A stretch of 64,000 nucleotides of DNA from Candidatus Saccharimonadota bacterium (GCA_009783305.1 WRHJ01000001.1:62001-126000), one strand, 5' to 3'. Positions 1-7,979 are shown, counted from the stretch's first letter. Notes: a model not told the origin generated them from the sequence alone. Numbers and translations: made by a program.

Positions 1-155
1 GCCTGGAATTTGGGGTTGAAAAGCTTAGATAACAGCTTATCCGATAGAGCAATCGTAGCGGACATTTCAGTTACAAGGTCTTGGGCTCCGAGTTCGTTGA
101 TAATGGACAGTTCGCAATTTTCCAATGCGTTGACGGTGTTGTTATTCCTAGTCAA
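1..155 (-). CDS. Unrecognised protein, 5' end only
   Basis: The reverse strand opens at a TTG codon (155..153) and stays open for 51 codons to the window edge. A GAGG ribosome site sits 8 nt upstream and a TATAAT box (210..205) about 50 nt upstream, so this looks like a genuine 5' end rather than a chance frame. The visible part (TRNNNTVNALENCELS...) is polar, probably helical, and has no motif I recognise. The rest of the gene lies outside the window. Confidence 0.55.
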   Translation of the reverse strand, partial: MTRNNNTVNALENCELSIINELGAQDLVTEMSATIALSDKLLSKLFNPKFQ

Positions 156-238
156 CGGTAACACCTCTTTCCTAGTTTTATTAACGAGCTTGTGGGTGGT
201 ATTAATTATAGCATTTTTGTGGTATATTTGGAAGTGCT

Positions 239-312
239 TGGGGACTGGCCAAGTGGTAAGGCAACGGGTTCTGGTCCCGTGATCGGGGGTTCGAATCCCT
301 CGTCCCCAGCCA
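239..312 (+). tRNA. tRNA-Gln (anticodon CTG)
   Basis: A full cloverleaf is visible: acceptor TGGGGAC/GTCCCCA, D arm, anticodon stem ACGGG/CCCGT with loop TTCTGGT (anticodon CTG), and a T arm with TTCGAAT. The discriminator base is G309 and CCA is encoded at 310-312. A rho-independent hairpin follows at 335-357. Confidence 0.95.
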
Positions 313-334
313 TGCCAGAGATTTTTTCAAAATT

Positions 335-357
335 TCCGTCCGAAAGGCGGATTTTTT
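335..357 (+). terminator. Rho-independent terminator of tRNA-Gln
   Basis: The stem TCCGTC/GGCGGA (one G-T pair) with loop CGAAA is followed by six T. It lies 23 nt after the CCA end of tRNA-Gln. The rest of 358-475 holds no supported gene. Confidence 0.75.
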
Positions 358-475
358 GGTTCGCTTCGCGAACAGTTGAATAAAGCTAAAACGAATCGAG
401 AAGGAGGCTGTTTGGATTCTGGCGAGACATTACAAAGTTGTTGTATAAATTCTACGCACCTCTCCGTGCAATTAT

Positions 476-889
476 TTAAAATTTAGTTCCGTTTTCTTTA
501 ATTTCTTGTTTTAAGGTATCAAGAACTCCGTTGACAATTTCCTGATAATTGGGGCAATTCTGAGCTAGCCATTTCATATTAACGAAAGTCTTGAGGAGTT
601 CGGCGGAATCCTCTTTTAAGTCAGTTTCTTGTGCCAGAGTGGCGTAGAGCGAGTCTTTTTCGTAACCGGGGCTTGAGTCGAGAAAACTTTTGATTGCAAG
701 TTGATTACCATCAATAATGCGTTCATATTCTAAAGCCTGATTCTCGGAAAAACCTTCAGAAAGTTTTTCGCCGACACGGACTTCCAATTCTTCTTGGAGG
801 TGATTAAAAAATGACTGTCTTTGTTCTTCTGGTAGGGAATCCAGACCCACTTCTTTCAAGAATCCATCTTCAATAATTGATATATTCAT
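476..889 (-). CDS. DUF5663-like small protein
   Basis: A soluble protein of about 137 residues, acidic and predicted helical. Its N-terminal half (FLKEVGLDSLPEEQRQSFF, then ELEVRVGEKLSEG) resembles the DUF5663 family that is common in Patescibacteria; no function is known. I chose the ATG at 889 because AAGGAGT lies just upstream and the upstream gene stops at 891; an earlier in-frame ATG at 907 would overlap that gene and has no ribosome site. It is probably cotranscribed with the membrane protein at 891-1265. Confidence 0.8.
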   Translation of the reverse strand: MNISIIEDGFLKEVGLDSLPEEQRQSFFNHLQEELEVRVGEKLSEGFSENQALEYERIIDGNQLAIKSFLDSSPGYEKDSLYATLAQETDLKEDSAELLKTFVNMKWLAQNCPNYQEIVNGVLDTLKQEIKENGTKF

Positions 890-890
890 A

Positions 891-1265
891 TTACTCCTTA
901 TCCTCATGGAGGATTACCTCCTCATTCTCTATCGCGAGATTATCAATCTGCTGTTCGCTGGCTCTTTCCGCAGCCTTGAGTTCTCTTGCCCTTAAGACGC
1001 TAGAAATCGTCCATTGAAGAAAAAATGCGCCACTTGCCATAGAAGCAAGATTAGTGATGTTAATTTCATTACCTATACCCGTTCTAGCAATAGAGCCGAC
1101 TCCCACGTATGCAAGCATTGCTCCGGCATAAAGAGCCGCTCTACCAAATTTTTTCTTGCGTTCTTGCCTTTGTTCCTCTGATTCCTCTTCTTCGATTCTG
1201 CTTTCAGTTACTGACTGTTCTAATTGTTCATATTCTTGATCATAGCCCGGTAATTTTTCGCTCAT
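891..1265 (-). CDS. Small membrane protein with two predicted TM helices
   Basis: The 124 residues show a charged N-terminal region (runs of E/R/K, residues 15-40), two hydrophobic segments (about 42-62 and 74-92), and a charged tail. I do not recognise a family. AAGGAGG lies 7 nt before the ATG and a TATAAT box (1291..1286) lies close upstream, giving a short-leader promoter. It shares a transcript with the DUF5663-like gene, whose ribosome site is inside this gene's stop region. Confidence 0.75.
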   Translation of the reverse strand: MSEKLPGYDQEYEQLEQSVTESRIEEEESEEQRQERKKKFGRAALYAGAMLAYVGVGSIARTGIGNEINITNLASMASGAFFLQWTISSVLRARELKAAERASEQQIDNLAIENEEVILHEDKE

Positions 1266-1295
1266 TTTATCGCCTCCTTGCCAATATTATAGCAT

Positions 1296-1326
1296 GAAAA
1301 AGAGCCGTCGGGTTGAGCGACGACTC
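1296..1326 (-). terminator. Rho-independent terminator
   Basis: Read on the minus strand, a 9-bp stem (GAGTCGTCG/CGACGGCTC with one G-T pair) is followed by TTTTT. It ends the transcript of the small membrane protein at 1337-1558 and insulates the next gene. Confidence 0.8.
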
Positions 1327-1336
1327 CTGTTCGCGG

Positions 1337-1558
1337 TTACTGCTGCGGTTCATCCTTCCGGTTAGTCTCCCTAATCAGCTGGACTAATACGAACGGCAAA
1401 GCGAACGGAATCAGACAGAACAAGATGATCCCGTTGCCGTTGGTCGCGAGCATGAAATTGCTCAGGCTGGGTTTTAGGCCTCTGCTTTTCATATTGGAGA
1501 AGCCGAGAAAACATAGACCCGATACAGCGACCGTCAGTAACACTAAAGCTATTCCCAT
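1337..1558 (-). CDS. Small two-TM membrane protein
   Basis: A 73-residue protein with two hydrophobic segments (about 3-21 and 38-62) and a short charged C-terminus. No family is recognised. AAAGGAG precedes the ATG at good spacing. A strong promoter lies at 1717-1689, so the mRNA has a leader of about 120 nt. That leader contains a second ribosome-site-like GAGAGGAG followed by a four-codon ORF, and a GTCAT/ATGAC hairpin, so translation may be controlled. A terminator follows. Confidence 0.7.
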   Translation of the reverse strand: MGIALVLLTVAVSGLCFLGFSNMKSRGLKPSLSNFMLATNGNGIILFCLIPFALPFVLVQLIRETNRKDEPQQ

Positions 1559-1688
1559 ATTCTTATCTCCTTTCTAGCAACTCGTCATGTTCGCTAATGA
1601 CAACTACGGTCCGAGCATTTGGGGTCTCCTCTCAAGAGAAATATGGAAAACCGACAAAGAACCACAAGCCCACCCACTGTGTAACCCC

Positions 1689-1717
1689 ATTGTATCATAC
1701 TTTCATAGAAAAGTCAA
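1689..1717 (-). promoter_or_regulatory. Promoter TTGACT-N17-TACAAT
   Basis: The -35 box TTGACT (1717..1712) and -10 box TACAAT (1694..1689) are separated by exactly 17 nt. It drives the gene at 1337-1558. It is one of five promoters in the window with the same TTGACT/17-nt layout. The region 1559-1845 otherwise holds only this leader and the promoter of the next gene. Confidence 0.8.
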
Positions 1718-1845
1718 GTGCGACAGAGTAAACCCACCAATTACATCTGTTTTTTGCCATTCATGGCGTGGCGCGCCTAGAAAATCATTTGTCAGAGTTT
1801 ATGCTAAAATGGGTTCGAGCTACATCGTAGAGAGTAGTCACATTT

Positions 1846-2574
1846 ATGACTAATCAAGATATTACAAATGACGCACTGGAAGCGATTGGGGCAAGGATTA
1901 AGGCTGATGCGCGGTATGGCGAAGAGGGCGGTATTGTTGGTTTAGCGCTGCGGACATATCCAGAAAATACAGATAGTTCGATTGTTGCTATGAAAATAGC
2001 GCTAATTGATATGACTAACTCGACGCAATTAAGCAGGCTGTTGGGCGAAAAGGTGGTTACAAAGAAAAATGCTCAAACTGGCAAACGCGAAGTAGTTTCG
2101 CGGACTAAAAAGTCGATTACGCTGGGCAAGATAGTTGAGAAAATCAGAACAGTGGATTTTGATGAACGCGTTAAACGGGGCGATAAAAGCTTGGTGAGCG
2201 AACTGGCGCGATGGGGCTATATGGATGGAACAGGTGTAAATCTGTTCTCATTTTTTAGCAAGTATTGCTGCTACCATAATGAGCTGATCTATGGCGGCGA
2301 CGATTATTCAATATTTGATTCGGTGATAAAAAATTATTTGGGCAATTATATGTCGGTCGAGGAGTATGAAGAAATTTTTGGTACGAAGCTGGTGTTGAGA
2401 TCTAATCAGACGATTGCTGGCGTGGTCTGCAATAAAATTGAGCGGATGCGGACAAGTTTTGATTATGAATCTTATGCAGATATGATTGATAAGTTTTTGA
2501 CTATTAAAGGAATTACTTGCGAAAAAAAGAGACGGAAATTGGATTGGAAAATCTGGTACGACAATAGGGCGTGA
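1846..2574 (+). CDS. Unrecognised 242-residue protein
   Basis: A soluble protein with no TM segment. Distinctive pieces are ALIDMTNSTQLSRL (about 51-64), TVDFDERVKRGD and LFSFFSKYCCYHNELIYGGD (about 134-153). The last resembles the 'SF.SKYC.YH...YPIYD' stretch of small helix-rich DNA-repair-like proteins, but I cannot assign a family. A TGCTAAAAT extended -10 box lies about 35 nt upstream; the ribosome site is weak. It converges on the next gene with directly adjacent stop codons. Function unknown. Confidence 0.75.
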   Translation: MTNQDITNDALEAIGARIKADARYGEEGGIVGLALRTYPENTDSSIVAMKIALIDMTNSTQLSRLLGEKVVTKKNAQTGKREVVSRTKKSITLGKIVEKIRTVDFDERVKRGDKSLVSELARWGYMDGTGVNLFSFFSKYCCYHNELIYGGDDYSIFDSVIKNYLGNYMSVEEYEEIFGTKLVLRSNQTIAGVVCNKIERMRTSFDYESYADMIDKFLTIKGITCEKKRRKLDWKIWYDNRA

Positions 2575-2988
2575 TTACGATGGGTTGGCGTTGAGATATT
2601 GGTGGATGATTTCGGAAGTTTTTGTGCGAACGTCGGCATCGGAGGCACCTTTGGTGGTGAAGCTGTAAAATTTGCCGTCCTTGGTCGTGACGTCGATGCG
2701 GGCGGCTTTTTCGTGCTCAGTTTTGGGCATGGCGAAAGCCCACCATTTAAAGAAAACCATGCGAGTGACGGTGGGACGGCTGGTGGTACGAGAAAGGTCG
2801 AGGACATCGACGCTCTTGATGGTGTTGGCCGGTATGGTGATAATGCTGTTTTGACTGAAGGATACGCTGGGGCGGAAGGTTATGCCGGCTGGTTCGAAGA
2901 TGAGATATCCAGATTTGCCGCCGTCATTGTAGATGACTTGGAAATCAATAGTTTTGCCGCCCAAGCCGAGATCTTTGAAAAAGCTCAT
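2575..2988 (-). CDS. Hypothetical PH-like small protein (leaderless)
   Basis: A 137-residue protein rich in beta strands (SGYLIFEPAGITFRP, IITIPANTIKSVDV, AARIDVTTKDGKFYSFTT). The pattern suits a bacterial PH-like domain, which is an inference from strand spacing only. The ATG lies exactly 6 nt after a TATAGT -10 box (3000..2995) and has no ribosome site, so the mRNA is predicted to be leaderless. The stop codon abuts that of the convergent gene at 2574. Confidence 0.7.
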   Translation of the reverse strand: MSFFKDLGLGGKTIDFQVIYNDGGKSGYLIFEPAGITFRPSVSFSQNSIITIPANTIKSVDVLDLSRTTSRPTVTRMVFFKWWAFAMPKTEHEKAARIDVTTKDGKFYSFTTKGASDADVRTKTSEIIHQYLNANPS

Positions 2989-3026
2989 GGCATAACTATA
3001 GCATAATGGGAGAGTGTGATATAGTG

Positions 3027-3632
3027 ATGAAAAGGCACAAAGTGGGAAAAAAGCGCAAGAAACTTAAAACTAACAAAGATGACGTGAAAACATGGCGGGA
3101 TTTGGTGTTTTGGCGTGATCTTTTGTTGTATTTCTTGGCCTTTTCTTATGTGGGGCATTTTATTGAAATGGCGTGGGCGTGGTTGGCGCATGTAGTGTTA
3201 GGCCGGGAATTGATGACGAATATTCTGCATAATCCACTTGAGCCGTACACGATTTACGGCATGGGGGCGGTGTTGGTGATTTTGATTGTGAAGCCGTTAG
3301 TGAAGAAACTCAATCATCATATTGTGGCTACTTTTGTGGTGGCGACTTTGGTATGTGCGGTGCTAGAGTGTGTCAGCTCGATGATTTTGGTGTGGCGGCA
3401 TGGCTACAATCCGTATTGGTGGTATGTGGATCAGCCATTTAATTTTTATGGGCATATTTGTTTGATAAATAGTTTGCTGTTTGGATTATTGGCGACGGTG
3501 TTTTTGCGGGCGATTTATCCGCTGACAGAAAAATTGTTGCGACGCAGCAATCAGGTGGTCTTGAATATTGTTTTGTTGGTATTGCTGGCGATGTTCGCAG
3601 TGTATTATGCGGGGCGATACGGCTTGATTTAG
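3027..3632 (+). CDS. Membrane protein, putative ABC transporter type IV (CmpB-like) family
   Basis: About 201 residues with a very basic N-terminus and five predicted TM segments. The motifs EPYTIYGMGAVLVI (about residues 72-85) and FNFYGHICLINSLLFG (about 138-153) match the PF06541 family, whose transport role is unproven. Starts at 3006 and 3027 are both in frame; I prefer 3027 because TATAGT/CATAAT-like boxes overlap the upstream codons. The TAG stop overlaps the TAA stop of the convergent VOC gene within the four bases TTAG. Confidence 0.75.
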   Translation: MKRHKVGKKRKKLKTNKDDVKTWRDLVFWRDLLLYFLAFSYVGHFIEMAWAWLAHVVLGRELMTNILHNPLEPYTIYGMGAVLVILIVKPLVKKLNHHIVATFVVATLVCAVLECVSSMILVWRHGYNPYWWYVDQPFNFYGHICLINSLLFGLLATVFLRAIYPLTEKLLRRSNQVVLNIVLLVLLAMFAVYYAGRYGLI

Positions 3633-4045
3633 GGGAGGTAGTGGAGAATTTGCCAGATAACGCCGAATTTGTCTTCGACCATGCAGTAGAGTTCGCTATA
3701 GAAAGTGGCTTGGGGTTCACAATAGACTTTACCGCCTTCTTTGAGCTCGTTGAATAGTCTTTTGATTTCTTCTTTGTCTTCTGAATTGATGGTGGGGTTG
3801 ATGTTGTTGCCGGCGATGAATTCTGAATCGGACGGGAAATCCATGAACATGACCGTCTCGCCGCCGATTTGCAGGCTGGCGTACATGACGCGGTCCTTGT
3901 CGGCTTCGGCAATCTCGTAGCCCGAATCGGGCGGGGCTTGGGCATAGGTCATGGGACTGGTGATTTCGGATTTAAAGATTTTTGAGTAAAATTCCAAGGC
4001 TTCTTGGCAATTGCCATTGAAATTGATAAATAGTTCTAAGTTCAT
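3629..4045 (-). CDS. VOC/PhnB-like glyoxalase-fold protein
   Basis: A 138-residue protein of the PhnB (glyoxalase/bleomycin-resistance) family. Markers are LFINFNGNCQEALEFYSKIF at the start, YASLQIGGETVMFMDF in the middle and EDKFGVIWQI near the end. Members are dimeric and often have lost the metal site; the substrate cannot be predicted. AAGGAG precedes the ATG. The C-terminal overlap with the opposite gene is 4 bp. Confidence 0.85.
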   Translation of the reverse strand: MNLELFINFNGNCQEALEFYSKIFKSEITSPMTYAQAPPDSGYEIAEADKDRVMYASLQIGGETVMFMDFPSDSEFIAGNNINPTINSEDKEEIKRLFNELKEGGKVYCEPQATFYSELYCMVEDKFGVIWQILHYLP

Positions 4046-4107
4046 AGATTCTCCTTAGGTTGCTTGTATTTATTTTAGCATGGCGGTTTTATTTTATGAG
4101 GGGAAGG

Positions 4108-4137
4108 TAAAAACCGCCTGAGTTCAGGCGGTTTTTT
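4108..4137 (-). terminator. Bidirectional hairpin terminator
   Basis: The stem ACCGCCTGA/TCAGGCGGT (9 bp, tight loop) is flanked by A-runs and T-runs on both sides, so it can act on both strands. On the minus strand it ends the transcript of the gene at 4151-4717. Confidence 0.85.
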
Positions 4138-4150
4138 GGAGGGATTGCCC

Positions 4151-4717
4151 CTACCAGGTTTTTTTGAAAAGTTCGTGACAGATGGAGAGCGCGGTGCCCC
4201 ATACGTAATCCTTGAGGATGCCTTTGGGTAGGTCGAAGCTCATTTTGAGCGCATCTTCCAGGACCGTAGTGACGGCGGCGATGTAAAAGACGTCTTGCCA
4301 CTCTTTGCGGTCCGAAAAAGCGATAATGACTTCGCCGGTCCAGTTGCTGCCTTCGAGATCGCAGCAGTTTTTGAGGCGGATTGACCCGTACCATTTCTTT
4401 TCATCGATGGCGAGCTGATCCAGCCATATGCTGCCGCCCCAATCGGCTTCGGGATGGGCAATAAGCGTGTTGACTTTGTCGATAGCACAGCTTTTGCCGG
4501 GACCGCCGTTGAGGGTGGCGCAGTAAAGGGGTTTCCAGTTGCCGCCTTCTGAGTAGTGGATGATGAGTTCGCCGGTATGAACGAAGGGGGCCATGTAGAG
4601 GTTAACCTTTTCGATGATGTCGTTGATGGGTTGAATATTCTCCTCTGTGAGCAGAGTGGATTTGTAGATGCAGATCACTGACGACACAACCTTCCTTAAA
4701 GATCTTGGGTGTTCCAA
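4151..4717 (-). CDS. Unrecognised 188-residue protein
   Basis: A soluble protein rich in Trp and Cys (GGNWKPLYCATLNGGPGK, EADWGGSIWLDQL, CCDLEGSNWTGE). I recognise no family. The start is unsure: the longest frame begins at a TTG (4717). AAGGAAGG lies inside this frame, so a GTG near 4678 is an alternative that would remove 13 residues. A strong promoter (TTGACT-N17-TATAAT, 4764-4736) lies just upstream and a bidirectional terminator just downstream, so it is a single-gene unit. Confidence 0.7.
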   Translation of the reverse strand: MEHPRSLRKVVSSVICIYKSTLLTEENIQPINDIIEKVNLYMAPFVHTGELIIHYSEGGNWKPLYCATLNGGPGKSCAIDKVNTLIAHPEADWGGSIWLDQLAIDEKKWYGSIRLKNCCDLEGSNWTGEVIIAFSDRKEWQDVFYIAAVTTVLEDALKMSFDLPKGILKDYVWGTALSICHELFKKTW

Positions 4718-4735
4718 AACTACCCAGATACTTCC

Positions 4736-4764
4736 ATTATATCACACTTTGCTTAGAAAGTCAA
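4736..4764 (-). promoter_or_regulatory. Promoter TTGACT-N17-TATAAT
   Basis: TTGACT (4764..4759) and TATAAT (4741..4736) are separated by 17 nt, with TGTGA before the -10 box. It belongs to the same promoter family as those at 1689, 8743, 9659 and 53073. Confidence 0.85.
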
Positions 4765-4775
4765 TATGGTAACGG

Positions 4776-5525
4776 TTAAACGTAGATGATGGTGAGGCCG
4801 CCGAAGTTGATCTCGCCGGTGAGGGTGAGGGTTGGGGAATCTTTAGTTGGGGCGGGGTGGTTCTTCTCTTCTACACCAGCGAAGGAGGAGTGGGTTTTGT
4901 CAATGACGCGCCAGGTTTTAGGGATGTAGAGTTCGATGCCGCCAAAGTTGCAATCTAGTTTGATGGTGGCTTCACCATTTTTGGGTTTGGCGTTTTCGAA
5001 ATAGGCTTTGACGGAACCGAAGTTGCAGTCGAGCGTAGCGGTGTCGAGTTCGTCTTCGAAGTATTTGACGGTGGCGCCGAAATTGGCATCGGCGTCTCTG
5101 CTGTGGGGGAAGATTCTTTTGCGGAAAATGACGTGGAAGGCAACGGTGAGCAAGGCAGCAGCGATGTAAAGGTTGCCGATGGCTTGACCATCCAAGTCAA
5201 AGACGAGACCATTGGCGTTCATAATGGTGACAATGGCGGCGGAGAGGAAAAAGAGACCGCCCCAGAAGAAATGGAAAGCGGAGTAGATGGCGACGATACC
5301 GAGAGTGAGGATGGCAACGAGGATGCCGATATTGACAGTGAGGGTGATGGCGCCGAAGATGTTCAAGAGGACGAGGGTGGCGGCGGTAATAAAGATGAGT
5401 CCGCAGATGACGCGGAAAATAATGTTGATGGGACGGCGGCACTTTTTATCTTTGCTGCAGCAGCTGCTTTCGCCGTTGCCGTCCTTGCAATCGCAGGCGA
5501 CTTTAAGTTTTAGTGGTTTTTCCAT
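4776..5525 (-). CDS. LiaF-like membrane protein with Cys-rich N-terminus
   Basis: The 249 residues show a Cys-rich head (C10, C12, C22, C23, C29), four hydrophobic helices (about 33-140), and a C-terminal beta region with recurring 'NFG' units (ANFGATVKY, CNFGSVKAYF, CNFGGIELYI, INFGGLTIIYV), typical of the LiaF/DUF2154-type cell-wall stress domain. It overlaps the LytTR gene upstream by 23 nt, so the two are translationally coupled. In Firmicutes such pairs act as regulator plus membrane sensor or target. The Cys head could bind metal, which is an inference. Confidence 0.75.
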   Translation of the reverse strand: MEKPLKLKVACDCKDGNGESSCCSKDKKCRRPINIIFRVICGLIFITAATLVLLNIFGAITLTVNIGILVAILTLGIVAIYSAFHFFWGGLFFLSAAIVTIMNANGLVFDLDGQAIGNLYIAAALLTVAFHVIFRKRIFPHSRDADANFGATVKYFEDELDTATLDCNFGSVKAYFENAKPKNGEATIKLDCNFGGIELYIPKTWRVIDKTHSSFAGVEEKNHPAPTKDSPTLTLTGEINFGGLTIIYV

Positions 5526-5898
5526 GATTTTGGCTCCTTGCCTTGAGCGCGCTTCTCAGGACTTTAATATATTGGCGCGAGATGTGAAGTTTCTTGTCAG
5601 TTTTGCTAAATTCGACGATGCCGGTAGTACCAACAGTGGTCGCGAAGGAAAGAATATAGTTGACGTTGACGATGCCGGCCTTGCTGACGCGGAGAAAATT
5701 GTTGGGCAGGATGGTTTCGAGCTGGTAGAGGCGATGGCGAACGCGATAGATGTGTTGCCGAGTATGGGCGTAGGTGTTGTCGTCGCTAGCTTCAAAAAAT
5801 AAAATTTGTTGAGGTTCGAGGAAATATTCCTTATTGTCACGATGGTAGGTGATTTGTTGCACGATTTTATTTAAGCAGTTTGTATCAGTGATGTCCAT
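5503..5898 (-). CDS. LytTR-family transcriptional regulator
   Basis: A 131-residue stand-alone LytTR DNA-binding domain. YFLEPQQILFFEASDDNTYAHT is the first strand region; HRLYQLETILPNNFLRVSKA and GIVNVNYI are the classic LytTR core. There is no receiver domain, so it is a one-component regulator. It overlaps the LiaF-like gene by 23 nt. Tandem repeats in the 5899-5945 spacer may be its own binding sites. Confidence 0.88.
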   Translation of the reverse strand: MDITDTNCLNKIVQQITYHRDNKEYFLEPQQILFFEASDDNTYAHTRQHIYRVRHRLYQLETILPNNFLRVSKAGIVNVNYILSFATTVGTTGIVEFSKTDKKLHISRQYIKVLRSALKARSQNHGKTTKT

Positions 5899-5904
5899 GT
5901 TATT

Positions 5905-5940
5905 GCGGTAAGCGGTAAGGTATGGTCGGTGAGTGGTCGG
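5905..5940. repeat. Direct repeats in the LytTR/GH97 divergent spacer
   Basis: GCGGTAA occurs twice in tandem (5905-5911, 5912-5918), and TGGTCGG twice with an 11-nt period (5923, 5934). They lie between the LytTR gene and the divergent GH97 gene, about one helical turn apart. LytTR proteins bind pairs of direct repeats, so these are candidate operators; the match to a known LytTR consensus is poor. Confidence 0.4.
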
Positions 5941-5971
5941 AAAATGGTGGCGAGCGGTCTATTGCTTATGG

Positions 5972-6006
5972 TATAATTCCCACATATGTTAAGTGGGCGT
6001 AGTTAG
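5972..6006 (+). promoter_or_regulatory. -10 box and six-residue leader ORF before GH97
   Basis: TATAAT (5972-5977) is followed after 8 nt by ATG (5986), which opens the short ORF MLSGRS ending at TAG (6004-6006). The GH97 start codon comes 2 nt later with no clear ribosome site, so re-initiation from this near-leaderless mini-ORF is plausible. Confidence 0.5.
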
Positions 6007-6008
6007 CG

Positions 6009-7979
6009 ATGGGTTTCTGGAAGTGGTTGTTTTCGGGCGGGAAAAAGTTAGACGCAGAATATGGTGTAACTTCACCAAATGGGCGGATTGTAGCGACGTT
6101 TTTCTTGGAGCGCGGCCGGATGGGATATTTTGTCAAAAAAGATGAGAAATTGGTGGTGCGAAAATCTTTGTTGGGATTGGCACTGAAGGATAAACGGGCG
6201 CTGGATCATGATTTTGCGTTAGTGCGGATGCACAAGCGATCAGCGGACGAAACTTGGGAGACGGTGGTTGGACAAGAGCGGCTGATCAAAAATGCCTACA
6301 ATGAAATGAGTTTCTACCTGACGGAGGTAAATGCAGAAAAGCGATTGATGACAGTGAGGTTGAGAGTGTTTAATGACGGGATCGCTTTTCGGTATGAGAT
6401 ACCGGCGCAACCTGGGATGAATAAGATGATTGTGAGTGACGAGTTGACGGAATTTGCGCTGAACGCTAATGATATGGCGTGGTGGATACCGGCTTATCAG
6501 CCGGATCGGTATGAGTATAACTATAATTATCACCCTTTGCGGGAGTTGATGCATGAAGTGCATACGCCTTTGACGACCAAAACGAGCACTGGGCATTTTG
6601 CATCGGTGCATGAGGCGGCTTTGTATAATTACGGTTCGATGACCTTGAAATGGACGGGTGCGGCGTTGAAGACAGATATCACGCCGTTGTCGGACGGGAC
6701 GAAGGCGCATGTAGATCTGCCTTTCCAGACACCGTGGCGGGTGATTATGATTGCACATGACGAGATGGATTTAACGATGAGCCGGATGATCTGGAATCTT
6801 AATGATCCGCCAAGGCAGAACTTCAATTGGGTGAAACCGACGAAGTTTATGGGGATTTGGTGGGCGATGTACGTGGGCGAGTGGACCTGGGCGCCAGGAG
6901 AACGGCATGGGGCGACCACGAAACATGCGAAGGAATATATTGATGCTTGTGTGCGGCTGGGGATCCCGGCGCTACTGATTGAGGGGTGGAACGATGGCTG
7001 GGAGGGCGATTGGTTAGAAAATGGCGAACATAATAAGTTTATGGTGGAGGCGGAAGGATTTGATGTAAAGGCAGTGAGCAGTTACGCACAGCAGAAGGGT
7101 GTGAATTTGGTGGGCCATCATGAGACGGTGGGTTTTGTGACGAACTATGAGCATCAATTGGAGGATGCTTACAAATATATGAAGGAATATGGTATCCGGT
7201 ATTTGAAGTCGGGTTATGCGGGGTCAAAGATGATGATTGACGGCAGGCGCGAATTTCACCATTCGCAGATTGGCGTGAATCATTATCAGAAGGCTACGGA
7301 GTTGGCGGCGGAATATGGGATTATGCTGAACGTGCATGAGCCGATCAAGGGGACGGGAATTGAGCGGACTTGGCCGAATATTTTGACGCGAGAGGGCGCG
7401 CGCGGACAGGAATATGAGGGTGGGGCGCTACAGCCGTCGCATGCTTGTATTCTGCCGTTTACGCGGATGCTTTCGGGAGGGATGGATTATACGCCCGGCA
7501 TCTTTGACGTGAATAATTTTACGAAGCGACTGACTTCGACGTTGGCGCGGCAGTTGGGATTGTTTGTGACGATTTATTCGGGTATGCAAATGGCTGCGGA
7601 TCGACCGCGGTTTTATGAGCACGAACATCCGGATGCGTTTAAGTTTATCCGAGATGTGCCGGTGAATTGGGAGCGGACGGTGCCGCTTTTGGGCGAGGTT
7701 GGGCAAGTTTATGTAGTAGCGCGGCAAGGCCGAGGGTCGCATGATTGGTTTATTGGCGGTACCACTAACGAGCAAGGCCGGCAGGTGGAGTTGTATTTTG
7801 AGTTTTTGGATGAGGGGGCGAATTATATCGCGGAAGTTTATCGGGACAGCGACGATGCGCATTACCGCGATCATCCGCTGGGGCACGTGATTGAAGAAAA
7901 AGTGGTGCGGCGCGAAGATCGGATGGGAGTTTATATGGCGCCTGGTGGCGGGTTTGCGATTAGGTTGCGAAAAGCTTAA
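6009..7979 (+). CDS. Glycoside hydrolase family 97 (alpha-glycosidase)
   Basis: The 656 residues follow the GH97 layout: N-terminal beta-sandwich (to about 270), (beta/alpha)8 barrel, and C-terminal beta domain. Visible motifs are FMGIWWAMYVGEWTW (about 280), LIEGWNDGWEGDW (about 323), GHHETVGF (about 368), LKSGYAG (about 398), NVHEPIKGTGIERTWPN (about 440) and REGARGQEY. Family members hydrolyse alpha-glucosides or alpha-galactosides; inverting or retaining type cannot be decided here. There is no signal peptide, so it probably acts in the cytoplasm on imported sugar. It is unusually large for a reduced genome. The end overlaps the convergent sortase by 4 bp. Confidence 0.88.
   Translation: MGFWKWLFSGGKKLDAEYGVTSPNGRIVATFFLERGRMGYFVKKDEKLVVRKSLLGLALKDKRALDHDFALVRMHKRSADETWETVVGQERLIKNAYNEMSFYLTEVNAEKRLMTVRLRVFNDGIAFRYEIPAQPGMNKMIVSDELTEFALNANDMAWWIPAYQPDRYEYNYNYHPLRELMHEVHTPLTTKTSTGHFASVHEAALYNYGSMTLKWTGAALKTDITPLSDGTKAHVDLPFQTPWRVIMIAHDEMDLTMSRMIWNLNDPPRQNFNWVKPTKFMGIWWAMYVGEWTWAPGERHGATTKHAKEYIDACVRLGIPALLIEGWNDGWEGDWLENGEHNKFMVEAEGFDVKAVSSYAQQKGVNLVGHHETVGFVTNYEHQLEDAYKYMKEYGIRYLKSGYAGSKMMIDGRREFHHSQIGVNHYQKATELAAEYGIMLNVHEPIKGTGIERTWPNILTREGARGQEYEGGALQPSHACILPFTRMLSGGMDYTPGIFDVNNFTKRLTSTLARQLGLFVTIYSGMQMAADRPRFYEHEHPDAFKFIRDVPVNWERTVPLLGEVGQVYVVARQGRGSHDWFIGGTTNEQGRQVELYFEFLDEGANYIAEVYRDSDDAHYRDHPLGHVIEEKVVRREDRMGVYMAPGGGFAIRLRKA

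Noticed and set aside
10-383. Plus-strand frames 10-282 and 192-383 across tRNA-Gln
   Set aside because: They run through the tRNA gene and opposite a minus-strand gene start with its own ribosome site; no homologue or start signal.
412-486. 24-codon plus-strand ORF from TTG behind AAGGAGG
   Set aside because: Good ribosome-site spacing, but no promoter is visible and it runs into the opposite gene; too weak to list.
1587-1853. 88-codon plus-strand ORF
   Set aside because: It overlaps a well-formed minus-strand promoter and leader and the start of the next plus-strand gene; composition looks non-coding.
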